A stretch of DNA of 18,536 nt from CAVTZP01 sp964456815 (GTDB taxonomy: Bacteria > Chloroflexota > Dehalococcoidia > Dehalococcoidales > BS750m-G39): contig CAYWCO010000011.1 of assembly GCA_964456815.1 (NCBI GenBank), positions 1 through 18,536 on the forward strand, given 5' to 3'. This document shows positions 7,657 through 14,824 of the stretch, one piece after another. Below the pieces are notes generated by a model. The model was given only the letters and a program-made list of their open reading frames with translations. It made no database searches and was not told the DNA's origin. Both the position numbers and the translations under genes were made by a program. The number at the start of each line of letters is the position of its first letter. Positions within the stretch are counted from its first letter, which is position 1.

Positions 7657-8811
7657 TTGGACACACTCGAAGAGCTAGCTCAAACCGCCCGCACTCGACC
7701 GGAAAAACTGAAGGAACGCAAGGAAAAGGGTATTAAGCTAATTGGCTATATTGGCCGGTTTGTCCCCGAGGAGTTAATTCATGCCTCTGGAGCACTACCA
7801 TATTTACTCTGCAGAGGAGGACAGCCTGAACCGCCTGATGCCGTAATCCCCTACATGCTCCGCTTCATGAGCCCTTATGATAGGTCACAAATTGGCTATC
7901 ACCTTTTAGGTATAGACCCGGTAGTTCCAATGCTTGACCTCATAGTGGTGCAATGTAGCGATTGCCATGAGTCAAGGTTAGCTGACCTGTTTGAATACTT
8001 TAAATTGCCAACGGCGAGGCTGGGTGTTCCACCTGATTGGAGAAAGTCGCTCTCCCAGGACTACTATTACAACGAACTAACTCGGCTAAGACAGAGGCTG
8101 GAAGGTCTCACCGGTAATAAAATATCAGACGAAAAACTCAAGGAATCAACTGACTCTATTAACAAAATAAGAGACCTGCTAAGTAAGATTAACCTATTAA
8201 GGAAGAAACAGCCGCCGCCCATAGGCGGTGATGACTTCATTCGACTAAATCACTATTCTTTCTATTGTGACCTGGAGAAGCTACTTCCGAAACTCAATGA
8301 CCTGTATGAGCAGCTACAAAAGGACAAAAGCCCCTTCTCCGGAGAAGCGCCCAGGATACTTCTAGCCGGTCATGTAGTAGGTGTAGGCGATTATGTTGTT
8401 CCCAGGTTGATTGAAGACTCCGGCGGGGTGGTAGTCGCTGAGTTTCTAGACGAGGGGATGATGCAGTGTGCCTGGAAGGTAAAAACGGACGGTGACCTGA
8501 TGAGAAATCTGGGGGAGACCTACTATTTAGCCAGAACTCCACCATCTATATTCCAACCAGCCTGGGAAGAAAGGGTCGAAATTATAAAGCAGCTTATAAG
8601 AGATTTTAACATTGATGGCGTGATATGGTACGAGCTGTCCTTTGAGGAGATATATGACCTGGAATGCTCCATTATTTCACAGGCGATGGATAAAATAAAC
8701 ATTCCCTTCCTGAAACTCGAATCCTCATACGAATATTCAAGGGAGGCTGTAGGGCCACTAACAACGCGGGTGGAGAGCTTTATTGAGTCAGTCAGGCAGA
8801 GGAGGAGTTGA
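7657..8811 (+). CDS. 2-hydroxyacyl-CoA dehydratase / benzoyl-CoA reductase family subunit (HgdB-like)
   Basis: 384 residues in the usual length range for the smaller subunit. Family marks are IGYIGRFVPEELIHASGALPY at the start, the QCSDCHESRLADLFEYF segment (Cys100, Cys103), and the second-half pattern PRILLAGHVVGVGDYVVPRLIEDSGG. Such dimers carry [4Fe-4S] clusters and use ATP-driven electron injection to remove water from (R)-2-hydroxyacyl-CoA, or to reduce aromatic CoA esters. A Cys is often found in the first-half segment before the arginine of YxRS. Here it reads RFMSPYDRS, with Ser72, so one cluster ligand may be replaced. The start is TTG at 7657 with AGGGAGG about 9 nt upstream; no ATG exists before residue 67. 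The 91-nt spacer upstream holds a TTGACA (7590-7595) but no convincing -10. The substrate is unknown. Confidence 0.88.
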   Translation: MDTLEELAQTARTRPEKLKERKEKGIKLIGYIGRFVPEELIHASGALPYLLCRGGQPEPPDAVIPYMLRFMSPYDRSQIGYHLLGIDPVVPMLDLIVVQCSDCHESRLADLFEYFKLPTARLGVPPDWRKSLSQDYYYNELTRLRQRLEGLTGNKISDEKLKESTDSINKIRDLLSKINLLRKKQPPPIGGDDFIRLNHYSFYCDLEKLLPKLNDLYEQLQKDKSPFSGEAPRILLAGHVVGVGDYVVPRLIEDSGGVVVAEFLDEGMMQCAWKVKTDGDLMRNLGETYYLARTPPSIFQPAWEERVEIIKQLIRDFNIDGVIWYELSFEEIYDLECSIISQAMDKINIPFLKLESSYEYSREAVGPLTTRVESFIESVRQRRS

Positions 8812-8818
8812 TTAAAAA

Positions 8819-10231
8819 ATGGCAAAGGACGTATATGAGGACTTTCTAAGATTGACCGGTTTTGAAGAAGACGAGATGCCGGAATACCTACCCGATTGGC
8901 GTAAAGCATCGGAAAAGCTCGGTCTGACCGAAGACGATGTCAAGTTCGCCACCGAAGAGCGGCTCCCTGCCTACTTTGCCGTGGAACTGGAGGGTATCAG
9001 GAAATTACTGGGCTGCTTTGTAAGAGAAACTATAGATTTAACCAAGGCCAGCGAGTATAAAGAGAGGGGGGTAAAGATCGTATATGGCATTCTGCCCGCC
9101 ATCTTACATTTTTATTATGCCCTCAAAATAACGGCGCCGGACAAAGTATTCGTTTCTTTTCCTGATATATTCCTGACCATGGTAATGAACGGCTTCTTCC
9201 ACAAACTTGCCCCTTATCTGGAGGAGGCGGAGAGAGCTGGAATCCCCTACGGGTGCCGCCACTGCGCCCTGAACAAGACGAGATATGCCGCCCGCCGGTT
9301 AAGGGTTATCCCCTCACCTGATATAAACTGGATATGGGGTTTTATCTGTGATGAAGGGCCTAAAACCGATGAATTCATCCGTCTCTATCACGACCCTGAG
9401 TGGAAAACGTACATTACGCGCTTGCCCCACGACCAGCCCCTGTATACTGTGGAGGACGAAGTCACTGAGCGGGTTAGCTACCTGGCCAATCAGATGAGAG
9501 ACGGGTTCGAGTCAACTCAGAAGGAAATTGGGATTAAGGTCCCGGAGGAGAAGATAAAGGAGGTAATTGCCTTCTGGCAGAGGTATGCGGCAAAACTAGC
9601 GGAGTTAGCGCTGCTAATGAGTGCTGACCCGCAACCTTTAGGCGCAGTGAGCGGGCGCCTATTCTGGGAGGGTTTGTTCACCCCGTTTAACACCGGCATA
9701 GAACCTATGGAGAAGGCACTGGACATCACCATCAAAGAGGTCAAGCAGAGGGTGGCTGGTAAAAAGGGCATATTGCCTCAAGGGGCGCCGAAGTTGATGA
9801 TTTATAGCCTTCACCCTACCGTTCCCTGGGTAGCCAAAATGTTCGAGGAGAATGGGGTGGGTATACCCTTGAGCGAGTTTTTTATCCTTACCAAGAAGCA
9901 ACTAAAGCCGCCTACATTTGAAGACCCCTACATGGCGGCGGCTGAAGGCTGGCTCAGGACGTCGGGGATGGTTAATCCCGGCTATCAGGCAGAACAAATA
10001 TGTGAGAAGCTGGAAACGCATAAGTTTGATGGCATGGTCTTCGGTTTAATGGACTTTGACCGCTGGCTGGGCAGCAGTCACCGGCTGCTGGCCAGAATGG
10101 TGGAGGAAAAGACCAAACTACCGGTATTCTACATTGAGGGAGACAACTGGGACGATAGAGACTATAGCCCGGAAGCCTTGAGAACAAGAATTGAGAGTAT
10201 ATGCGAGATAATGAAGATGCGAAAGGCTTGA
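8819..10231 (+). CDS. 2-hydroxyacyl-CoA dehydratase / benzoyl-CoA reductase family subunit (HgdA-like)
   Basis: 470 residues, the larger partner of the preceding gene. Cys146 and Cys149 in IPYGCRHCALNKTRY and Cys177 in WGFICDEGPKTDEF are the likely iron-sulfur cluster ligands. In this family the cluster-binding Cys sits before a K-T/K-R motif and again before D/N-x-K. The second half (LMIYSLHPTVPWVAKMFEENG, FDGMVFGLMDFDRWLG, KLPVFYIEGDNWDDRDYS) follows the family's C-terminal Rossmann-like pattern. The Asp-rich end, where relatives have E-x-D-x-x-D, is present. The gene starts 7 nt after the upstream stop, and its AGGAGGAG ribosome-binding site lies inside the end of the upstream gene, so the two subunits are probably translationally coupled. 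The exact acyl-CoA substrate cannot be inferred: no CoA-transferase, electron-transfer flavoprotein or transporter sits nearby to hint at the pathway. Confidence 0.88.
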   Translation: MAKDVYEDFLRLTGFEEDEMPEYLPDWRKASEKLGLTEDDVKFATEERLPAYFAVELEGIRKLLGCFVRETIDLTKASEYKERGVKIVYGILPAILHFYYALKITAPDKVFVSFPDIFLTMVMNGFFHKLAPYLEEAERAGIPYGCRHCALNKTRYAARRLRVIPSPDINWIWGFICDEGPKTDEFIRLYHDPEWKTYITRLPHDQPLYTVEDEVTERVSYLANQMRDGFESTQKEIGIKVPEEKIKEVIAFWQRYAAKLAELALLMSADPQPLGAVSGRLFWEGLFTPFNTGIEPMEKALDITIKEVKQRVAGKKGILPQGAPKLMIYSLHPTVPWVAKMFEENGVGIPLSEFFILTKKQLKPPTFEDPYMAAAEGWLRTSGMVNPGYQAEQICEKLETHKFDGMVFGLMDFDRWLGSSHRLLARMVEEKTKLPVFYIEGDNWDDRDYSPEALRTRIESICEIMKMRKA

Positions 10232-10238
10232 CCAGGTT

Positions 10239-11021
10239 ATGTTTGCCGGTATTGACATAGGCTCAGCTACTACCAAAGCGGTAATAATCAACCAGGGGGA
10301 AGAAATCTTGGCCTTCTCTCTGCTGCCAACAAGCTATGACCGCGAGCAGAGTGGAGCAGATGTTCTTGAATCAGCTTTAGAGAGAGCGGGAAAGGCAAGG
10401 GAGGCCATAAAATATATTGTTTCAACCGGCTACGGTCGTAGAGCCTTTGCCTCTTCTGATAAAGCATTACCTGAGATAATCTGCCACGCCAAGGGAACAA
10501 GGTTCTTATTTCCTGAAGCCAGAACAGTTATCGACATCGGCGGGCAGGATAGCAAGGTGATAGAAATAGACAATGATGGAGGGGTTGTCAGGTTCGAGAT
10601 GAATGATAAGTGCGCTGCCGGAACGGGAAGATTTTTAGAAGTCTTAACGGAGAGGATATTAAACCTCCCCCTTGATGAGCTTGGCCCGCTTGCCTTAAAG
10701 TCCAGGCATGATTGCACTCTCAGCAGTGTCTGCACGGTATTCGCCGAGTCAGAGATAATCTCTCTTCTATCCGAGCATAAGGCTAAGGAAGATATAGCCT
10801 ATGGTATAAGCAAGGCAATTGCCAAGAGGGTGATTGCTATGGGGGCCGGGGGGCAAATCAGCTACAATGAGCCCATAGTTTTCTCCGGAGGAGTAGCCAG
10901 GAATATCGGGGTGGTTAAAGCAATCGAAGAGGAGTTAGGGAAGAAGGTGATAACTCCAAAGGAACCCCAAATAACGGCTGCCCTGGGGGCAGCCATTTTT
11001 GCTAAAGAGCACACCCGGTAA
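10239..11021 (+). CDS. BadF/BadG/BcrA/BcrD-type ATPase, 2-hydroxyacyl-CoA dehydratase activator (HgdC-like)
   Basis: 260 residues, the normal length of the dehydratase activator (archerase). The ASKHA ATPase signatures are clear: GIDIGSATTK (residues 4-13), TVIDIGGQDSK (96-106) and FSGGVARN near the C-terminus. Cys125 in NDKCAAGTGRFLE and Cys165 in SSVCTVFAESE are the two residues per subunit that hold the [4Fe-4S] cluster shared by the homodimer. The protein hydrolyses ATP to push one low-potential electron onto the dehydratase, a reaction known to be very oxygen sensitive. The gene starts 7 nt after the larger subunit with only a weak AGG before ATG. It comes last, whereas in classical hgd clusters the activator precedes the subunits. 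It is convergent with feoB, 24 nt away, with no obvious terminator between them. Confidence 0.93.
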   Translation: MFAGIDIGSATTKAVIINQGEEILAFSLLPTSYDREQSGADVLESALERAGKAREAIKYIVSTGYGRRAFASSDKALPEIICHAKGTRFLFPEARTVIDIGGQDSKVIEIDNDGGVVRFEMNDKCAAGTGRFLEVLTERILNLPLDELGPLALKSRHDCTLSSVCTVFAESEIISLLSEHKAKEDIAYGISKAIAKRVIAMGAGGQISYNEPIVFSGGVARNIGVVKAIEEELGKKVITPKEPQITAALGAAIFAKEHTR

Positions 11022-11045
11022 GCCCAAGCTTATTCGGCAGCCTCT

Positions 11046-12752
11046 TTATAAGACCAAGTTTAATATCCCGCCGGTTATTAGCGCCGCCGCAATCATTATC
11101 CCGGTTGACTTTAGCATATTCACCACCCCGAGCTCCCTGAGAAGCACGACAAAGGTAGCAATGCAGGGGAAAAACATAGCCAGGACCACGCTACCGACGA
11201 CCAGCTGTTTGGCGCTCAGCGCCAGCGGAGCCAGCATACCAAGAGCCACATCCTTACGCAGGAAGCCGATAACTACCGCCGTTACCGCCTCCTCAGGTAA
11301 TCCCAGGAAATTGGTTATTACCGGCGCCGTAAAGTGGGCAATAGCCTCAAAAATACCAAAGAAATAAAGCACGTTGATTACCAGGACAGCCCCAAGAATG
11401 ATGGGGATGGCTTCCGCCAGAAAGCCGGAGACCCGCATCCACACCTTTTGCAACATTGCCCGCCACAAGGGCAGGCGATAGGGCGGTATCTCAATCAACA
11501 GCTCGGGGGTGAACCCCCTGACAGCAAAGCGGAGTATAACGCCCAAAATAATCCAGACGACAAAGAGCGTCCCGTAGACGATAACAACATACTGCGCTCC
11601 ACGCGCGCCAACCAGACCGAAGATCATCGCCTGCAGGGCGGCGCAGGGAATGGCAATGGAGATTAGGGTCGCGGCAATGAAGCGCTCTCTTTTGCTCTCC
11701 AGGATACGGGTAGCCAGGACAGCCGGTACATTACAACCGAACCCAAGCAGGGTAGGAATAATAGCATATCCATGCAATCCCAGGCGGTGCATGACTGTAT
11801 CAACCATGACCGCCAGCCGCGGCAGGTAGCCGACATCCTCAAGGAGGCTGAGCACCAGATAGAAAGAGACAACATAAGGCAGGACTGCGGCAAAGGGTAT
11901 ATACAGTCCGCTGGAAAGCAGCCCGAAGGACTGCAAAAAGTCAACCTCGCCATTAATGAGCCTGCCAATCACAATATCGTGGAGGAAACCACCGCCCTGC
12001 AATAAGTCGCTCAGCCTCGTCAGCACCGGCGCCCACAGGTTATCAAACAGAGGGTCAAAAACATAGCCAATCAGACCCTCGCCAATGAAACGAATTACAA
12101 TAAAGGATGCCGCCAGAACAACCAGGGCGATAATGCCCCCGGACAGCGGCTTGACACTGGCGTCGGAAAGTCTTTCCCGCCAGGTATGATGGCGATGGGT
12201 AACGTGCTGGACCTGGTCAATGATACTGCCCACAGCCGCCCAGCGCTCGTCACGGCTGCGGACGGGAAGGCGGGGTGAGGCAGCCTTGGAGATATTCTCC
12301 ACCAGCTCCTTTATTCCCTCCCCGGTTACGGCAACGGTGGGGACAACCGGCACACCCAAGAGCTCCCTCAGCTTATCCAGGTTGATGTCTATCCCCAGGT
12401 GCTTGGTATCATCCCACATATTCAGGGCGACCACCACCGGGACACCCTTCTCCAATAGCTGCAAGGTCAGATAAAGGTTTCTCTCCAGATTGGTGGCATT
12501 GACCACATTTACGACCACGTCCCCGGTGCGGAGCATCTCCAGGGCTACCTCTTCGGCTTCACTCGTCGGCTCCAGGGTATAGGTGCCGGGCACGTCAATA
12601 ACCTCGGCGGTGTCCTCCCCCAGCTTCGTTTCCCCGCGGGTATAGCTCACCGTAGTCCCGGGATAATTGGAGGCGATAACGCGGACTCCGGTGAGACGGG
12701 AGAAGACGACGCTCTTGCCGACATTGGGGTTGCCCATGAGGAGTATCTTCAT
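11046..12752 (-). CDS. feoB: Ferrous iron transport protein B
   Basis: 568 residues. The N-terminal G domain shows G1 GNPNVGKS (7-14), G2 NYPGTTVS, G3 DVPGTY (53-58) and G4 NMWD (111-114). A membrane part follows with two related gate-type segments: TLLGFGCNVPAV followed by SKRERF, and the mirrored FFPCIATFVVLLREL near the C-terminus, each with the conserved Cys of FeoB. It imports Fe2+ across the cytoplasmic membrane, the common iron form in anoxic settings. It is shorter than the 700-plus residues of enteric FeoB because the helical linker after the G domain is brief, but both gate motifs are present, so it looks intact. The ATG overlaps the feoA stop by 4 nt (ATGA), so translation is coupled. 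Confidence 0.96.
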   Translation of the reverse strand: MKILLMGNPNVGKSVVFSRLTGVRVIASNYPGTTVSYTRGETKLGEDTAEVIDVPGTYTLEPTSEAEEVALEMLRTGDVVVNVVNATNLERNLYLTLQLLEKGVPVVVALNMWDDTKHLGIDINLDKLRELLGVPVVPTVAVTGEGIKELVENISKAASPRLPVRSRDERWAAVGSIIDQVQHVTHRHHTWRERLSDASVKPLSGGIIALVVLAASFIVIRFIGEGLIGYVFDPLFDNLWAPVLTRLSDLLQGGGFLHDIVIGRLINGEVDFLQSFGLLSSGLYIPFAAVLPYVVSFYLVLSLLEDVGYLPRLAVMVDTVMHRLGLHGYAIIPTLLGFGCNVPAVLATRILESKRERFIAATLISIAIPCAALQAMIFGLVGARGAQYVVIVYGTLFVVWIILGVILRFAVRGFTPELLIEIPPYRLPLWRAMLQKVWMRVSGFLAEAIPIILGAVLVINVLYFFGIFEAIAHFTAPVITNFLGLPEEAVTAVVIGFLRKDVALGMLAPLALSAKQLVVGSVVLAMFFPCIATFVVLLRELGVVNMLKSTGIMIAAALITGGILNLVL

Positions 12753-13006
12753 TTTGTCGACTCGTCGTTTGGCTGGACCAGTATCCTGCTGGCCATGCCG
12801 AAGCCAATAGCCACTCTGGCTCTATCCACCTCAATGGTTACCGGCCCCCGCATAAGGGTGGAGCTAACCTTGGTTATTCTCTTGCCCGGTATAATACCCA
12901 GGGCGCTTAGACGGCTCACCAAGCCACGCCCGCCCTGAAGGTGCACTACTATACCACTCTGTCCTGCCCGCATCCGGGTTAGGGTTATTTGTCTTTCATA
13001 AGGCAT
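12749..13006 (-). CDS. feoA: Ferrous iron transport protein A (FeoA, SH3-like)
   Basis: 85 residues from ATG 13006, the usual FeoA size. The pattern LTRMRAGQSGIVVHLQGGRGLVSRLSALGIIPG is the SH3-like core with the conserved R/L-x-x-x-G-I-x-P-G turn. VDRARVAIGFGMASRILV closes the barrel. FeoA is a small cytoplasmic partner of FeoB. The reading frame is open upstream with TTG at 13042 and GTG at 13039, the latter about 9 nt after AAAGGG. A 96- or 97-residue form starting there is therefore possible. I prefer the ATG because the extension is basic and unlike the family, and GGA lies 6 nt before it. Confidence 0.93.
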   Translation of the reverse strand: MPYERQITLTRMRAGQSGIVVHLQGGRGLVSRLSALGIIPGKRITKVSSTLMRGPVTIEVDRARVAIGFGMASRILVQPNDESTK

Positions 13007-13045
13007 AAAAATTCCGTCTCTCCCCTTTCGTATTCTCACCAAAAA

Positions 13046-13504
13046 TCACCCTTTCTTCTGGCGGCACCGGGGGCAGTAACCCGTCAGGTGAAGCTCGGCA
13101 TCAACAATCTCAAAATCCCTAATCTCAGGCACATTTCTCTTTAGATAGCGAGTCAACGAGTACGGAAACTCAATGACCCTACCACAGCCAAGACATATCA
13201 GATGGTGATGCTTCCGGGCTGGCTTTATCTCGTAGTGATGGTGAGTCTCATCAAAATGAAGCTCCTCTATCAGCCCCGGCTCCTTAAACACCTTCAGGGT
13301 GCGATAGACCGTTGATAGGCTTATGCGGGGCTGAATAGCGCGCGCCCGGCGATAGATTTCATCGGCATCAAGGTGCCCCTTCCCCTTCTGGATAATGTCC
13401 AGAATCAAGGCACGCTGGCTGGTAACCCTTTTACCAGACTTCCTCAGGGTAAAGTGGCTGCTTCCTCTCTTTTTTTGGCTTTGGTTATTGCTAATGCTTC
13501 TCAC
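13046..13504 (-). CDS. fur: Fur-family metalloregulator
   Basis: 152 residues from GTG 13504. The winged-helix part contains VTSQRALILDII, HLDADEIYRRA and the recognition helix ISLSTVYRTLKVF. The dimerisation part has the metal-site His cluster (FDETHHHYEI, KHHHLICLGCG) and two CxxC pairs (CLGC, CPRC) for structural zinc. Its place directly upstream of feoA-feoB makes an iron-responsive Fur the best reading; PerR or Zur cannot be excluded from sequence alone. A longer form from TTG 13510 is open, but the perfect promoter at 13513-13541 puts the transcript start near 13506, after that TTG, so the GTG at 13504 is the first usable codon and the mRNA would be nearly leaderless. The first 15-20 residues are a charged extension before the conserved fold. 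Confidence 0.93.
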   Translation of the reverse strand: MRSISNNQSQKKRGSSHFTLRKSGKRVTSQRALILDIIQKGKGHLDADEIYRRARAIQPRISLSTVYRTLKVFKEPGLIEELHFDETHHHYEIKPARKHHHLICLGCGRVIEFPYSLTRYLKRNVPEIRDFEIVDAELHLTGYCPRCRQKKG

Positions 13505-13512
13505 TTGCAACT

Positions 13513-13541
13513 ATTATAAAACATAGCAGCCCCTTTGTCAA
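13513..13541 (-). promoter_or_regulatory. Consensus sigma70 promoter of fur-feoA-feoB
   Basis: On the minus strand a perfect TTGACA (13541-13536), a 17-nt spacer and a perfect TATAAT (13518-13513). The -10 ends 8 nt before GTG 13504. I see no classical Fur box palindrome overlapping it. Confidence 0.88.
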
Positions 13542-13564
13542 TATCTCAAGCGGAGGGGTTGTCT

Positions 13565-14731
13565 TCACAGATGGATGATATCCTCGTCGTGCTCCAAGGC
13601 TAAAAATAGAAGGAGGTAATCCCTGATATGGCGGGTTACCAGGAAGTTATATCTAACGTGTTCCTTCCCGTTCTCCCCCAGCCATCGGGCATAGTCGGGG
13701 TTGGTCAGCAGCTGTCTTATGGCGTGGGCAGTTCCCTCTGTTTCATAGGTTAAAAGCCCGGTGAACCTGTTCTGCACCTGAAGGGGTATACCCCCTACCG
13801 CAGATGCCACCACCGGCTTCGCCTTCCACAGTGCCTCGGTTACGGTAAGCCCAAAACCTTCCCGGTGCGACTTTTGAACAATGACGGTAGCTGCCCTTTG
13901 CAGGGCATTTATTTCAATATCACTACCTGGACCCGGGGAAACAGGCAGAATATGTATGTCAGGATTGCCTCCGGCTCTCTGCTTGACTTCAGCCAGCACC
14001 TTATCAGACTCCGGGTCATCGCTGGCAGCACCCCCGGCGAAGACAAGGCAGCAGTCCATACTCTTCTGCACCAGCTCAAAAGCCTGAATTACGCCCAGCG
14101 GGTCCTTGAGGTAGTCAAAACGCGAAATCTGGGTAATGATAGGCTTATCCCTGGGTACGCCGTATTTTTCCAGGACTGAATCAATCGTCTCCTGGTCAAG
14201 CTCCCTGTTCTTATCGCTCAGCGGGTCTATTGATGGCGAGATAAGAAACTGGCGGATAGGCAGTTCACAGGCAAAGGCTGGCGCCGAGAAAACTGCGGCA
14301 TCATATTTAACGACAAAGGGCTTCAGAAAATTCCATACCTTCTTACTGGGGTGTGAGAGGTCAATATGACACCTCCATACCCACTTCTTACCATCCCCCT
14401 TCTTCTTGCGAATCAGCCCCACCGGCTGAGGGTCATGGACAAAGATAATATCTCCATCCAGTTGCAGCTTTTTCATATTCTTCTCTGTTATTTCCCGAAA
14501 GAGGGCGAAGTCGTCCTTGGTAATCCTGTCCTTCCTGCCATGCAGGGAATTATGAAACTTCTTGGTCACCTGGAAAAACGGCTCGCTACCCTTTATGGTA
14601 TCCCACCGGGCATCGACGCCAAGCTGCTCCAGCAGGGGTATCATACGGCTTAAGATTTCAGCCACCCCGCCGCCGGTAAAGGTGGAGTTTACGTTCTGGA
14701 TGACCTTACCCGATAGCCTGGCAGACAGCAA
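13565..14731 (-). CDS. treT: TreT-type trehalose synthase (GT4 glycosyltransferase)
   Basis: 388 residues from TTG 14731. NVNSTFTGGGVAEILSRM (residues 13-30) is the glycine-rich N-terminal loop typical of TreT. HDPQPVGL (99-106), WRCHIDLS (119-126) and, in the C-terminal Rossmann domain, SRFDYLKDP (Arg204, Lys209) and the EX7E motif EGFGLTVTE (Glu291, Glu299) complete a GT-B retaining enzyme. TreT joins NDP-glucose and free glucose to trehalose; some relatives run it toward breakdown. The gene ends the otsA-otsB-mscS operon. The coding frame and family-like sequence continue upstream of the TTG (see the extension at 14732-14824), so this start is probably too short. The TTG also lacks a ribosome-binding site. 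A related disaccharide synthase is the main alternative. Confidence 0.88.
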   Translation of the reverse strand: MLSARLSGKVIQNVNSTFTGGGVAEILSRMIPLLEQLGVDARWDTIKGSEPFFQVTKKFHNSLHGRKDRITKDDFALFREITEKNMKKLQLDGDIIFVHDPQPVGLIRKKKGDGKKWVWRCHIDLSHPSKKVWNFLKPFVVKYDAAVFSAPAFACELPIRQFLISPSIDPLSDKNRELDQETIDSVLEKYGVPRDKPIITQISRFDYLKDPLGVIQAFELVQKSMDCCLVFAGGAASDDPESDKVLAEVKQRAGGNPDIHILPVSPGPGSDIEINALQRAATVIVQKSHREGFGLTVTEALWKAKPVVASAVGGIPLQVQNRFTGLLTYETEGTAHAIRQLLTNPDYARWLGENGKEHVRYNFLVTRHIRDYLLLFLALEHDEDIIHL

Positions 14732-14824
14732 GCGGAGTTCCTCAATGGCGCTCCTGCCAGCGATAGGCTCATAGTCAGAGATTATTACTCTATTCGTTTT
14801 TCGATAAGCTGTATCAGTGCCGAT
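14732..14824 (-). other. Probable N-terminal coding extension of treT lacking a canonical start codon
   Basis: The treT frame stays open to a TGA near 14862. Just before the TTG it encodes ISDYEPIAGRSAIEELRLL, which resembles the helical N-terminus normally preceding the GKVIQNVNST strand in TreT proteins. No ATG, GTG or TTG lies in this extension. GGAGGG (14836-14831) stands 6 nt before an ATC codon at 14824, and ATA/ATC codons also occur at 14785-14780. It overlaps the last 40 nt of the channel gene in another frame. Confidence 0.5.

Noticed and set aside
10999..11367. Plus-strand open frame over the end of feoB
   Set aside because: Antisense to the conserved FeoB membrane domain and rich in Thr/Ser/Pro, as expected of a shadow frame.
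13488..13510. TTGC...GCAA inverted repeat at the start of fur as an operator
   Set aside because: Arms are only 4 bp and lie mostly inside coding sequence; this is expected by chance and does not resemble a Fur box.
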